Source: Halopseudomonas salegens
Lineage (GTDB): Bacteria; Pseudomonadota; Gammaproteobacteria; Pseudomonadales; Pseudomonadaceae
Assembly: GCF_900105655.1 (NCBI RefSeq)
Contig: NZ_LT629787.1
Span: 3,732,006-3,796,005 of the forward strand
Reading direction: 5' to 3'
DNA length: 64,000 nucleotides
Shown: piece by piece, positions 1 through 8,815 of the stretch
How the letters are laid out: each line of letters starts with the position of its first letter
How positions within the stretch are numbered: position 1 is the stretch's first letter
The notes under the pieces: model-generated
What the model saw: the letters and a program-made list of their open reading frames with translations, nothing else
Told to the model about the DNA's origin: nothing
The model's database searches: none
Made by a program: the position numbers and the translations under genes

Positions 1-434
1 CAGGCCGGCAGCAACAGATCCTGATGAAAGGGCGGATCAAGAAAGGCCAGCTCATAGGGTTCAGCCGGGGGCAGCGCCACCAGGCTCAGGGCATCCTGCT
101 GGCGAACGTCGGCGCGATCACACTTCAGCGTTTGCAGGTGCTCGCGCAGGGTGCTGACTACCTCGCGGCTAAGGTCACAGGCGAGCACTTCGGCAGCGCC
201 CCGTGACAGGGCTTCGAGCGTCAGTGCGCCACTGCCGGCAAACAGATCAAGACAGCGCGCGTTTTCCACCTGGCCGCCAAGCCAGTTGAACAGAGTTTCA
301 CGCACCCGATCCGGGGTAGGTCGCAGGCCAGGCTGAACGACAAAGTCGAAGCGGCGGCTGCGCCATTCGCCGGCAATAATGCGTACCTGACTGCGTTCCG
401 GCTTTTTCGGACTACCGGGTTTGCGTGCGCTCAT
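1..434 (-). CDS. rsmD: 16S rRNA (guanine966-N2)-methyltransferase RsmD, 3' part cut by the window edge
   Basis: Reading the minus strand from an ATG at 434 gives about 144 residues without a stop up to the window edge; the family is about 190-200 aa, so the C-terminus lies outside. The N-terminal half carries the SAM-binding motif LDLFAGSGALTLEALSRGA and, near the edge, the catalytic DPPF motif typical of N2-guanine methyltransferases. RsmD methylates G966 of 16S rRNA in the assembling 30S subunit. Its ATG overlaps the stop of the upstream M16 peptidase gene (ATGA), so it is the distal gene of a minus-strand operon with the two peptidase paralogues. The function is certain from the motifs; only its end is not visible. 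Confidence 0.93.
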   Translation of the reverse strand, partial: MSARKPGSPKKPERSQVRIIAGEWRSRRFDFVVQPGLRPTPDRVRETLFNWLGGQVENARCLDLFAGSGALTLEALSRGAAEVLACDLSREVVSTLREHLQTLKCDRADVRQQDALSLVALPPAEPYELAFLDPPFHQDLLLPA

Positions 435-1918
435 GCGTCGTCCTCATCCAATGGCGGGCCCAGGGTTATGGTCAGGCGCTGTTCGGCAGGGAGGTGTTGT
501 TGCAGTGCTGTGCGGATATCTTCAGCACTCAGCGCTTCAATCTCTTTGATAAATTGCTGCATCTGGTTGGCTGGCAGGTCATAGAAGCCGTTGGCTGCCA
601 GCTGGCTGACAATGGCGCTATTACTCGAGGTACCCAGTACAAACTGGCCAAGCAACTGGCGTTTGGCGCGCGCCAGTTCATCGTCGCTGGGACCTTCGGC
701 AATGAACTGATCCAGCGTCTGGTTGATGACGTCGAGGGCTTCGCGGGCCTGATCGCTGCGCGTCTGCATGCTGATCATGAAGGGACCTCTGGCCGCCATG
801 GGGGTAAACCCGCTGCTGACTGAATAGGATAGCCCGCGCTGTTCCCTGATCTGTTCCATTAGTCGCGACCCGAATCCGGAACCACCAAGAATCTGGTTGG
901 CGACGTAGAGTGCGGGGTAATCGGGGTCATGCCGGGTGACACCGTGCTGGCCGATCAGGATATGGGTTTGCTGGCTGTCGAAGTCGACATGCCGGTGGTC
1001 GCCCGCGACCTCGGGCAGAGCAGGCAACTCGTCGGCGACACGGCCTTGTGGCAGCGCATCAGCCAGCTGTTGGGCAATCTGCTCGGCCTCGTTGCGGTCC
1101 AGGTCGCCAACCAGAGCAATGGTCAGGTTGCTGGCGTTGTAAAACTGCTTGTGAAAGTCGTGCAGTGCCTGCGGTGTCAATGCCGCCAGGCTGTCCACAC
1201 TGCCTTGCGGCAAATGACCATAGGGGTGGTCCGGATAGAGTGCGCTCCAGAAGGCTTCACTGGCCAGAGCCGCGGGCCGCTGCTGGCGGAGCTGCAGGCC
1301 GGCCAGATACTGCTCGCGTAGCCGCTCGAAAGCGTCTTCGGGAAAGCTTGGGGCTGCTACTACCTGAATAAAAAGATCCAGCGCCGCTTGCCGTTGCTCC
1401 ATCGCGCTCAGGCTGCGCAGGTTGGCGGTAGCCATATCGCGATGTGCGCTGTTGTCGAACTGGGCGCCCAGCTCTTCAAAGCCGGTGGCAATGGCCCCGG
1501 CATCCAGCTCGCCACTGCCTTCTCCAAGCAGACTGTTGGTCAGGCTGGCGATACCGGGTTGATCGCCATCACGGCTGGCCCCGGCGGCAAACACCAGGCG
1601 CAGGTCGAACATCGGCAACTCCGGTGCCGGCATGAAGTACACCAGCCCGCCCTGGGTCGTGCGCCAGCTCTGCAAATCGAGCTCACGACTGGGCAGTGGT
1701 TGATCATCCACCAGTACGCTCAGCGATTCCAGGCGGGGCAGGTCGGCTGCATTCAGGCCGGGAATCTCGAGGTCATTGACCGATGCTGGTTCCATTTCAC
1801 TGGTCGGTGAAACAGGTTCGCGTTTCTCGGTTTCCCGCCACAGCAGCAGGGCGACCACGATCAGCATAACAATGGCGCCGACCCAGCGCGCCGGTGACAT
1901 GGGTTGTACGGACATCAA
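431..1918 (-). CDS. M16 family peptidase-like protein lacking the zinc motif (inactive partner subunit)
   Basis: A 495-aa protein with one N-terminal membrane anchor (about residues 12-27) followed by two M16 (insulinase/processing peptidase) half-domains. The HxxEH zinc motif expected in the first half-domain is absent, whereas the second half keeps the R/Y substrate-binding stretch (RGLSYSVSSGF). In bacterial M16B enzymes two such subunits form a dimer in which one has the metal site and the other the R/Y pair; the neighbouring gene (1915-3270) supplies HVLEH. The two genes overlap by 4 bp, consistent with translational coupling and a heterodimer facing the periplasm. The same pair lies between rsmD and ftsY in Pseudomonas. 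The physiological substrate is unknown. Confidence 0.85.
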   Translation of the reverse strand: MMSVQPMSPARWVGAIVMLIVVALLLWRETEKREPVSPTSEMEPASVNDLEIPGLNAADLPRLESLSVLVDDQPLPSRELDLQSWRTTQGGLVYFMPAPELPMFDLRLVFAAGASRDGDQPGIASLTNSLLGEGSGELDAGAIATGFEELGAQFDNSAHRDMATANLRSLSAMEQRQAALDLFIQVVAAPSFPEDAFERLREQYLAGLQLRQQRPAALASEAFWSALYPDHPYGHLPQGSVDSLAALTPQALHDFHKQFYNASNLTIALVGDLDRNEAEQIAQQLADALPQGRVADELPALPEVAGDHRHVDFDSQQTHILIGQHGVTRHDPDYPALYVANQILGGSGFGSRLMEQIREQRGLSYSVSSGFTPMAARGPFMISMQTRSDQAREALDVINQTLDQFIAEGPSDDELARAKRQLLGQFVLGTSSNSAIVSQLAANGFYDLPANQMQQFIKEIEALSAEDIRTALQQHLPAEQRLTITLGPPLDEDDA

Positions 1919-3270
1919 CGGGACTCCTTCAAATGGGCAGGCAATACGTGACTGCGGGTCAGGCGCTCGGGTTGCAGGTAACGACGAGCGACGTCACTGA
2001 CCTGTTCGGGCGTGATTGCCTGCAAGCGCTCGATATCCTCGTCCAGCAGGCTCCAGGGCAGGCCGACACTTTCCAGTTGGCCGATCAGGCGCGCCTGATG
2101 GCTGATGCTGTCTTGAGCGAAGACCAGTTGGGCGATGACCTGATTGCGCACGCGGTCCAGTTCATCCGCACTCGGTGGTTCGGCTTGCAGGCGTTCGATC
2201 TGTGCGTGAATACCGGCTTCCAGTTGTTCCAGGTCGGCATCGCGCGACTGGTTGGGAATGCCGCTGAACAGGAACAGGGTATCGCCGCGGCTGAACGCGT
2301 CGTAATTGGCGCCCACCGAGGTGGCAATGCCGCTACCGCGCTCCAGTTCACTGGCCAGCCGCGCGCTATGGCCGGCATCCAGTACACCATTCAGCAGGCG
2401 CAAGGCATAGGCTTCCCAGTCTTCTTCGGCGGTGACCAGGCCAGGGACGTTGTAGGCCATCAGCAGGGTCGGCAATTGCACGTTGAGGTACTGTGTAATG
2501 CTGCGCTCGCCACCGGCAGGCAGCTCCAGCGGTGGCCGACGCGGCGGCACAGGGCCGGCCGGAATCGGGCCAAAATAAGTTGTTGCCAGTTCTCGGGCCG
2601 TAGCCAGATCAATATCCCCGGCAAGCACCAGAATGGCGTTGCCCGGATGGTAATGCAGGTCGTACCAGGTACGCAGGTCGTCGACCGTCAGGCGCTCGAT
2701 ATCATGCATCCAGCCAATGATCGGCTGACTGTAGGGGCTGGCCATATAGGTCTGGGTCAGAAAACGCTCGTAGGCCAGCGAATTGGGGTTGTCATCCACC
2801 CGCAGGCGACGCTCTTCCTTGATTACTTCCAGTTCGGACAAAAATTCGTCTTCCGGCAGGGTCAGGCCGCGCATGCGCTCGGCTTCGAGTTCCAGCGCGA
2901 TCGGCAGCAGGTCGCGACTGAGCAACTGGTAGTAACCGGTATAGTCGCGTCCGGTAAAGGCGTTTTCCTGTGCACCGAGTGCACTCAGCAGCCGTGAGGC
3001 CTGGCCGGGTTCGACGTTGTCGCTGCCCTTGAACATCATGTGCTCGAGTACGTGGGAGATGCCGGTCAGCCCCGGTGGTTCGTCACTGCTGCCGACCCGG
3101 TACCAGAGCTGGGAAACCACCACCGGGGCGCGTCGGTCCTCGCGCACGACGACCTTGAGGCCGTTATCCAGAGTGAATTCATGGGTACTGTCTGGCGCTG
3201 CTGCCAACAGCGGGCTGCTGACGAGTAGCAGCAGCAAAGGCAAACAGATTCTAAAACTCGCGCGCAACAT
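1915..3270 (-). CDS. M16 family zinc metallopeptidase, catalytic subunit
   Basis: A 451-aa protein with an N-terminal signal peptide (hydrophobic core LPLLLLLVSSPLLAAA), so periplasmic. The inverted zinc motif HVLEH is at about residues 73-77, followed some 75 residues later by the distal acidic helix (ELEAERM) that completes the metal site. Two M16 domains are present, as in pitrilysin/PqqL-like peptidases. It is the first gene of the minus-strand trio with the inactive paralogue and rsmD, and is divergent from ftsY across a 117-bp gap. I infer that it degrades or processes periplasmic peptides together with its partner; the substrate cannot be read from the sequence. Confidence 0.88.
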   Translation of the reverse strand: MLRASFRICLPLLLLLVSSPLLAAAPDSTHEFTLDNGLKVVVREDRRAPVVVSQLWYRVGSSDEPPGLTGISHVLEHMMFKGSDNVEPGQASRLLSALGAQENAFTGRDYTGYYQLLSRDLLPIALELEAERMRGLTLPEDEFLSELEVIKEERRLRVDDNPNSLAYERFLTQTYMASPYSQPIIGWMHDIERLTVDDLRTWYDLHYHPGNAILVLAGDIDLATARELATTYFGPIPAGPVPPRRPPLELPAGGERSITQYLNVQLPTLLMAYNVPGLVTAEEDWEAYALRLLNGVLDAGHSARLASELERGSGIATSVGANYDAFSRGDTLFLFSGIPNQSRDADLEQLEAGIHAQIERLQAEPPSADELDRVRNQVIAQLVFAQDSISHQARLIGQLESVGLPWSLLDEDIERLQAITPEQVSDVARRYLQPERLTRSHVLPAHLKESR

Positions 3271-3387
3271 TCGATGTCGTCCCGTTCAGTCGAGGGTCAT
3301 ACCGCCAAGGGCGGAAGTGGGGTAGGATAACTCATCCTTCAATGCGACCGCGAAAGCGAATCGCCTGACTCTAGATAGTGAACATCC

Positions 3388-4584
3388 ATGTTTGGTTCCA
3401 AAGACAAAGCAACACCGCCTGGCAACGCGGCGGACGGGCAGGATGCCGGCAAGCAGGAAAAAAAAGGCCTGTTTGGCTGGATCAAGAAAAAGGGTGATGA
3501 CAGTGCAGACCCGCCTGTCGAACAATCAGCCAGCGCTCCATCCGCAGAGCCCGGCGAACCCTCGACCGGTGACGCCGCTGCGCGCCAGGTAGCGGCCGAA
3601 CTCTTCTCCGGGCTGGCCGAAGAGCAACCGCCCGCCGCAGAAAAACCTGCCGAGAGCGAACCCAAAGGCTTCTTCGCCCGCATGAAGCAGGGACTCTCCA
3701 AGACCAGCAACAATCTTGGCGAGGGTATGGCGAATCTGTTCCTCGGCGAGAAAGACATCGACGACGAACTGCTGGAAGAAATGGAAACCCGCCTGCTGAT
3801 GGCCGATGTCGGTATCGAGGCAACCATGTTGATCATGGAGTCTCTGCAGGGCAAGGTGCGCCGCCGTGAATTGTCCGACCGCAAGGCGCTGTACCGCGCG
3901 CTGCAGAATGAACTGGAAGCGCTGCTCAGCGATGTTGCCAAGCCGATGCAGGTCGACAGCGCGAAAAAGCCCTATGTGATCCTGGTGGTCGGCGTGAACG
4001 GCGTCGGCAAAACCACCACCATCGGCAAACTGGCCAAGCGGCTGCAAAGCGAAGGCAAGCAGGTCATGCTGGCTGCCGGCGACACCTTCCGCGCCGCTGC
4101 CGTCGAGCAGTTGCAGGTCTGGGGCGAACGCAACCAGATTCCGGTCGTTGCCCAGCACACCGGTGCCGATTCCGCCTCGGTGGTTTTTGATGGGCTGCAA
4201 GCGGCGAAATCGCGGGGCATGGATGTGCTGATCGCCGATACCGCCGGCCGTCTGCACAACAAAGACAACCTGATGGACGAGCTGAAAAAGGTCAAACGGG
4301 TAATGGCCAAGCTGGACGGCGAAGCCCCGCACGAAGTGCTGCTGGTGCTGGATGCCGGTACCGGCCAGAACGCCATCAGCCAGACCAGGTTGTTCAACGA
4401 GGCCGTCGACCTGACCGGCCTGGTACTGACCAAGCTGGACGGTACCGCCAAGGGCGGGGTGATCTTTGCCCTGGCCAAGCAGTTTGGCTTGCCGATCCGT
4501 TACATTGGTGTCGGTGAGCAGATTGATGATCTGCGCCCGTTCACTGCACCTGAATTCGTCAAGGCACTGTTTGGCCGCGAGTAA
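3388..4584 (+). CDS. ftsY: signal recognition particle receptor FtsY
   Basis: The SRP receptor GTPase that docks ribosome-nascent-chain/SRP complexes at the inner membrane. The first about 90 residues are the acidic, poorly conserved A domain; the N domain follows, then the G domain with P-loop GVNGVGKTTT (about 202-210), DTAGR (G3) and TKLDGTAKGG (G4/closing loop). At 398 aa it fits the Pseudomonas form, which has a shorter A domain than E. coli. It leads a plus-strand operon with ftsE (3-bp gap) and ftsX, as across gammaproteobacteria. The ATG at 3388 has only a weak Shine-Dalgarno sequence, so the exact start within the low-complexity A domain is less sure than the identity. Confidence 0.97.
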   Translation: MFGSKDKATPPGNAADGQDAGKQEKKGLFGWIKKKGDDSADPPVEQSASAPSAEPGEPSTGDAAARQVAAELFSGLAEEQPPAAEKPAESEPKGFFARMKQGLSKTSNNLGEGMANLFLGEKDIDDELLEEMETRLLMADVGIEATMLIMESLQGKVRRRELSDRKALYRALQNELEALLSDVAKPMQVDSAKKPYVILVVGVNGVGKTTTIGKLAKRLQSEGKQVMLAAGDTFRAAAVEQLQVWGERNQIPVVAQHTGADSASVVFDGLQAAKSRGMDVLIADTAGRLHNKDNLMDELKKVKRVMAKLDGEAPHEVLLVLDAGTGQNAISQTRLFNEAVDLTGLVLTKLDGTAKGGVIFALAKQFGLPIRYIGVGEQIDDLRPFTAPEFVKALFGRE

Positions 4585-4587
4585 GCG

Positions 4588-5256
4588 ATGATTCGTTTCG
4601 AGCAAGTAGGCAAGCGCTACCCCAACGGCCATATGGGCCTGGACGGGGTGAGTTTTCATATCCGCCGCGGTGAGATGGTGTTTATCACCGGTCACTCGGG
4701 CGCCGGCAAGAGCACCCTGCTCAAGCTGATCATGTGCATGGAGCGCCCGAGCAGCGGCCAGGTGCATATCGGCGGGCAGGATCTGCGCGATCTCGGCAGT
4801 AACGATATTCCCTACCTGCGTCGGCAGATCGGCGTGGTGTTCCAGAATCACCAGTTGCTGTTTGACCGCACCGTGTTCGATAACGTCGCCCTGCCATTGG
4901 TGATCAACGGCACCCCGACCGATGAAGTGGGCCGCCGGGTGCGCGCCGCGCTGGACAAGGTGGGCCTGCTGAACAAGGAAAAGAGCTACCCGATTGCCCT
5001 CTCTGGCGGTGAGCAGCAGCGCATCGGCATCGCCCGCGCCGTGGTGCACAAACCGGCCCTGCTGCTGGCCGATGAGCCGACGGGTAACCTGGATCCGTCG
5101 CTGTCGGCGGAGATCATGGCGTTGTTCGAGGACTTCAATCGGGTCGGCGTTACGGTAATGATTGCCAGTCATGACTTGCCGTTGATTGCTCAACTGGATC
5201 ACCGCATGCTGACCCTGGATCAAGGTCAGTTGGTGACCGACGGGGAGCAGGCATGA
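4588..5256 (+). CDS. ftsE: cell division ATP-binding protein FtsE
   Basis: ABC-type ATPase of the FtsEX complex, which couples ATP hydrolysis at the septum to activation of periplasmic murein hydrolases. Walker A is GHSGAGKST (residues 35-43), the ABC signature LSGGEQQR (138-145) and Walker B LLLADEPTGNLD just after. The 222-aa length is normal. It starts 3 bp after the ftsY stop and overlaps the ftsX start by 4 bp, so the three are translated from one message. Confidence 0.97.
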   Translation: MIRFEQVGKRYPNGHMGLDGVSFHIRRGEMVFITGHSGAGKSTLLKLIMCMERPSSGQVHIGGQDLRDLGSNDIPYLRRQIGVVFQNHQLLFDRTVFDNVALPLVINGTPTDEVGRRVRAALDKVGLLNKEKSYPIALSGGEQQRIGIARAVVHKPALLLADEPTGNLDPSLSAEIMALFEDFNRVGVTVMIASHDLPLIAQLDHRMLTLDQGQLVTDGEQA

Positions 5257-6260
5257 GCGCAGACAAGAAAGCTCCGGAGCGCAAGGAAGCGCGACGCAAA
5301 AGTGCCAGCGGCGCCGCCCGGTCACGGCGTGACTGGCGCCATCCGTTGCGTGGCTGGGCGGCCAGCCATCGGGACAGTGCCCAACAGGCTGTTACTCAGT
5401 TGCGCCGTTACCCGTTCAGCAGTGCCATGACAATTCTGGTAATTACCATTGCGCTGGCCCTGCCGATGGGGCTGTCGGTGCTGATCAATCAGATCGGCCA
5501 GCTGGGTATCGATTGGCAAAGCTCTACTCAGCTGTCGGTGTTTCTCGAAGATCGCGTCAGCCAGGAAGAGGCTGACACGCTGAGTGCCGACATGGCCGCT
5601 CTGCCTGGCGTCGCCAGTACGGAGCTGCTGGATCGCACCCTTGCGCTGGCCGAGTTCCAGCAACATTCCGGCATGGGCGATGCCTTGCAACAGCTGGATT
5701 ACAATCCTTTACCGCATGTCATTGTGGTCACGCCGACCTCGCTCACTGGTGGCGCGACCGCGCTGGAACCTTTGCGTGATCGCCTGGCCCAGCTGGAAGG
5801 GGTCGAGCTGGTTCAGATTGACCTGCTCTGGGTTGAGCGTCTGGCAGCCATTCTGAACATGCTGGAGCGTTTCGTCGGCGGTCTGGCCCTTATGTTGGTG
5901 CTGGCGCTGTTGCTGGTGATTGCCAATACCATCCGCCTGGCGATTGAAAGCCGACGTGACGAGATTCAGGTGGTCAAACTGGTCGGTGGCACCGATGCCT
6001 TTGTGCGCCGGCCTTTTCTGTATATCGGCGTGCTCTACGGGCTGATAGCCGGTTTGTTGGCCTGGTTGCTGCTGAGCATCGGCCTTTTCTGGCTCAACCG
6101 CACCGTGCGTGAGGTCGCCAGGCTGTACAACAGTGATTTCGGCCTGGGTCTGATGCCCTTTGGTGACGGGCTGACATTGCTCGCCGGCGCCATGTTGCTG
6201 GGCCTGGTTGGCGCCTGGTTGGCAGTTGGTCGGCATATTCGGGCCATTGAGCCGCAGTAG
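5253..6260 (+). CDS. ftsX: cell division permease-like protein FtsX
   Basis: Integral-membrane partner of FtsE (335 aa). A basic cytoplasmic N-terminal extension of about 50 residues precedes the first membrane helix (about 56-80). A periplasmic domain of about 115 residues follows, which in the family contacts EnvC-type activators, then three further helices in the C-terminal half with the FtsX permease signature around NTIRLAIESRRDEIQVVKLVG. Its ATG overlaps the ftsE stop. In Pseudomonas and E. coli rpoH follows directly; here the next gene is convergent recN, so this stop codon marks the edge of a synteny block. Confidence 0.96.
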   Translation: MSADKKAPERKEARRKSASGAARSRRDWRHPLRGWAASHRDSAQQAVTQLRRYPFSSAMTILVITIALALPMGLSVLINQIGQLGIDWQSSTQLSVFLEDRVSQEEADTLSADMAALPGVASTELLDRTLALAEFQQHSGMGDALQQLDYNPLPHVIVVTPTSLTGGATALEPLRDRLAQLEGVELVQIDLLWVERLAAILNMLERFVGGLALMLVLALLLVIANTIRLAIESRRDEIQVVKLVGGTDAFVRRPFLYIGVLYGLIAGLLAWLLLSIGLFWLNRTVREVARLYNSDFGLGLMPFGDGLTLLAGAMLLGLVGAWLAVGRHIRAIEPQ

Positions 6261-6279
6261 GCTGGAGGGCTCCCAGCCT
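6259..6279. other. short inverted repeat between convergent ftsX and recN
   Basis: The arms AGGCTGG and CCAGCCT (7 bp) start inside the ftsX stop codon and enclose a 7-nt loop. There is no run of T after either arm, so this is a weak candidate for a shared terminator. The remaining bases to the recN stop show nothing else. Confidence 0.35.
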
Positions 6280-6306
6280 CGCTATCAGCCTGCTGGTCTG
6301 ATTTTC

Positions 6307-7977
6307 TCAGTTGACGGCAGACAACAGTTTTTTCGCGTGGGCCAGCGACTCTGCCGTCATGTCCAGGCCTCCGAGCATGCGGGCAATCTCCTCGGTGCGC
6401 TTGTCGCTGTCGAGACGGTCAATACAGGTCCGGGTTGAATGCTTGCTCTGCTCCTTGCGCACAAACAGGTGCTGGTGGCCTTGCGCGGCGACCTGGGGTA
6501 GATGCGTAACGGTAATGACCTGGCCATTGGCACCCAGTTGACGCAATAACTGCCCGACAATTTCTGCGGTGGGTCCGCCAATCCCGACATCTACTTCATC
6601 AAATACCAGTGTGGGGGTGCGAGAGGTTTGTGCGGTGACCACCTGAATCGCCAGGCTGATTCGCGACAGCTCGCCGCCCGAGGCCACCTTGGCTAGCGGT
6701 TTGCAGGGTTGGCCGGGGTTGCTGCTGACCAGAAATTCGACGCTTTCCAGGCCTTGCGGCGGATAGCGCTCGGCATCCAGGGCTGTCAGTTGCAGTTCGA
6801 CCCGCCCGCCCGGCATGCCCAGTTGCTGGATATTGCTGCTGACCGCCTTGGCCAGCTTGCTGGCTGCTTTGCTGCGCGCGGCACTCAGTTTGTCAGCCAG
6901 TTGCCGATAGTGTTCGCGGTAGGCCTGAAGCTCTTCCTGCAGGCGTTCGGTATCGGCATCCTGTTGCTGAAACCGTTCCAGTTCGTCGCTCAGTTGCTGT
7001 TGCAGCTCGCCCAGTTGCTCGGGCTGGATACGGTGTTTGCGGGCCAGTTCATAAAGGGCACTCAGGCGTTCTTCCACGTCCTGCTGGCGAGCGGGGTCGG
7101 CTTCGAAATGATCCAGGTAGCGGTTCAGCTCGCCCATGGCTTCTTCGACCTGTATCTGCGCGCTGGCCAGCAGGTTCTGAGCTTCCTGCAGGTGGCGGCT
7201 GTGTTCGCTGATGCCATCGAGCCGGCTCAGGCTGGCATTCAGTGATTGCAGTACGCTGCCACTGTCGCTTTCGCTGCACAGGCTGGTGATCTGCTGGCAG
7301 TTATGCAGAATCTGTTCGGCATTCGCCAGTTCACGCTGCTCCAGTTCCAGTTGGGTCAATTCGCCTTCCTGCAGGCCGAGATTGTCGAGCTCTTCCAGCT
7401 GGTAGCTGAGCAGCTGCTGACGCGCGCTCTGCTCCTCGTTGCTCTGGCTGGCCTGCTGCAAGGCCTGCTCGGTCTGCCGGCAGCGTTGGGCTGCCAGCTG
7501 CACCTGGCGCGCCAGATCGCCGTGGCCGGCATAGTCATCGAGCAGGCGGCGGTGGGAGTCTGTTTTCAACAGTGACTGATGTTCGTGCTGGCTGTGAATA
7601 TCAATCAGCATCTCGCCGAGGCTGCGCAAATCCTGTTGCGGGCAGGGGCTGCCATTGATGTAGCCGCGGGAGCGACCCTCAGCGGTAATCACCCGACGCA
7701 GGATGACCTGATCATCGCTGTCCAGGTCGCGCTCCTGCAACCAGCTCCGGGCTTCGCTGATGTTGCTGATGTCAAAGGTGGCGAGGATGTCGGCCTTGTC
7801 GCTGCCGGGACGCACGGCACCGCTGTCGGCGCGGTCGCCCAGGGTGAGCGCCAGGGCGTCGAGCATGATGGATTTGCCCGCGCCGGTTTCTCCCGAGACC
7901 ACGGTCATGCCCTGCTGAAAGTCCAGTTCCAGGTGGTCGACAATGGCGTAATTGTTCACCGCAAGGTGCACCAGCAT
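6307..7977 (-). CDS. recN: DNA repair protein RecN
   Basis: An SMC-like ATPase acting in double-strand-break repair (556 aa). It has an N-terminal Walker A (GETGAGKS, about residues 30-38), long central coiled-coil segments rich in Gln, Glu and Leu, and a C-terminal ABC half with the signature region VASGGELSR and Walker B LVFDEVDVGIGG. A strong Shine-Dalgarno sequence (AAGGAG) precedes the ATG. A LexA-type SOS box lies 25-40 bp upstream, so DNA-damage induction is expected, as in E. coli. It is divergent from grpE, as in Pseudomonas, but its downstream neighbour (ftsX) is unusual. Confidence 0.97.
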   Translation of the reverse strand: MLVHLAVNNYAIVDHLELDFQQGMTVVSGETGAGKSIMLDALALTLGDRADSGAVRPGSDKADILATFDISNISEARSWLQERDLDSDDQVILRRVITAEGRSRGYINGSPCPQQDLRSLGEMLIDIHSQHEHQSLLKTDSHRRLLDDYAGHGDLARQVQLAAQRCRQTEQALQQASQSNEEQSARQQLLSYQLEELDNLGLQEGELTQLELEQRELANAEQILHNCQQITSLCSESDSGSVLQSLNASLSRLDGISEHSRHLQEAQNLLASAQIQVEEAMGELNRYLDHFEADPARQQDVEERLSALYELARKHRIQPEQLGELQQQLSDELERFQQQDADTERLQEELQAYREHYRQLADKLSAARSKAASKLAKAVSSNIQQLGMPGGRVELQLTALDAERYPPQGLESVEFLVSSNPGQPCKPLAKVASGGELSRISLAIQVVTAQTSRTPTLVFDEVDVGIGGPTAEIVGQLLRQLGANGQVITVTHLPQVAAQGHQHLFVRKEQSKHSTRTCIDRLDSDKRTEEIARMLGGLDMTAESLAHAKKLLSAVN

Positions 7978-8001
7978 GGGCTCTCTCCTTCGAAATCCGG
8001 T

Positions 8002-8017
8002 CTGGTTATTTATACAG
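8002..8017 (-). promoter_or_regulatory. LexA (SOS) box upstream of recN
   Basis: The 16-mer CTGGTTATTTATACAG fits CTG-N10-CAG with an AT-rich centre, the LexA consensus of gammaproteobacteria. It lies 25 bp upstream of the recN ATG, where it would cover the recN promoter. recN is a classic LexA target in E. coli, so the position supports the call. Confidence 0.85.
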
Positions 8018-8065
8018 TACTTTTTCCATGTCTGGCAAGCGCTGGAAAATCCCCTGGCGTTAACC

Positions 8066-8094
8066 CTTGAAGCCTGGGTTGCATGTCCCCATAT
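8066..8094 (+). promoter_or_regulatory. sigma-32 heat-shock promoter of grpE
   Basis: The -35 element CTTGAAG (8066-8072) and -10 element CCCCATAT (8087-8094) are separated by 14 bp, which matches the RpoH consensus (CTTGAAA, 13-15 bp, CCCCATNT) with one change. Transcription would start about 8100, roughly 50 bp before the grpE ATG. It is oriented away from recN. Confidence 0.88.
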
Positions 8095-8150
8095 AGGTCA
8101 TCAGTCAACGCTCAAACGGGCTTGTCGCCCAAGCATTACAGGAGATCAGT

Positions 8151-8726
8151 ATGGCGGATGAACAGAAGCAGGATCAGCAGGCAGCCGAGCCGATCGAGCA
8201 GGAGGATGCGGCGTCAGAGAATGATCTTGAGGCTCGCGTCGAGAGCCTGGAAGAACAGCTGGCCGAGGCGCAGGATCAGGTAATGCGTGCTGCGGCTGAT
8301 GTGCAGAATGCTCGCCGCCGGGCAGAACAGGATGTCGAGAAAGCGCACAAGTTTGCACTGGAAAAATTCGCCCATGACCTGTTGCCGGTGCTCGATAGCC
8401 TGGAACGCGGGCTGGAATTGTCTGACCCGAACGATCCGGCGATCAAGCCGATGCGAGAAGGCATCGAGCTGACCCTGAAGATGTTTGCCGACACGCTGGC
8501 TCGCTTCAACCTGGCCGTCGTCAACCCTGAGGGTGAGCCCTTCAATCCTGATCTGCATCAGGCGATGGCCATGGAAGAAAGTGACAAGGTTGAACCCAAT
8601 ACCGTGCTCAAGGTGTTCCAGAAAGGGTACACCCTGAGCGGACGCTTGCTGCGTCCGGCCATGGTGGTGGTAAGCAAGGCGGCCAGCGCCAAGCCGGAAA
8701 CGCCGACAATTGATGAGCAGGCTTGA
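8151..8726 (+). CDS. grpE: nucleotide exchange factor GrpE
   Basis: Co-chaperone that releases ADP from DnaK (191 aa). It has a charged, disordered N-terminus, a long coiled-coil helix (about 25-85), and a C-terminal beta domain with the family stretch [14 protein letters not shown] and [15 protein letters not shown]. The ATG at 8151 has an AGGAG ribosome-binding site 6 bp upstream. It is controlled by the sigma-32 promoter at 8066-8094. The -35 of a second heat-shock promoter, for dnaK, overlaps its stop codon. Confidence 0.97.
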   Translation: MADEQKQDQQAAEPIEQEDAASENDLEARVESLEEQLAEAQDQVMRAAADVQNARRRAEQDVEKAHKFALEKFAHDLLPVLDSLERGLELSDPNDPAIKPMREGIELTLKMFADTLARFNLAVVNPEGEPFNPDLHQAMAMEESDKVEPNTVLKVFQKGYTLSGRLLRPAMVVVSKAASAKPETPTIDEQA

Positions 8727-8749
8727 AATCAGCCGCAGCGGCCCCATTA
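8722..8749 (+). promoter_or_regulatory. sigma-32 heat-shock promoter of dnaK, overlapping the grpE stop
   Basis: CTTGAAA (8722-8728), a 13-bp spacer and CCCCATTA (8742-8749): a perfect RpoH -35 and a near-perfect -10. The TGA of grpE is inside the -35 element. The -10 also forms the left arm of a small hairpin (GCCCC/GGGGC, 8741-8756). dnaK can therefore be transcribed independently of grpE, with a leader of about 60 nt. Confidence 0.85.
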
Positions 8750-8815
8750 ACGGGGCATGACAGTTAAACCCTGCCGCCGGGATTCCGCGGCCAAGTGATT
8801 TGGAGAGTGAAGATT

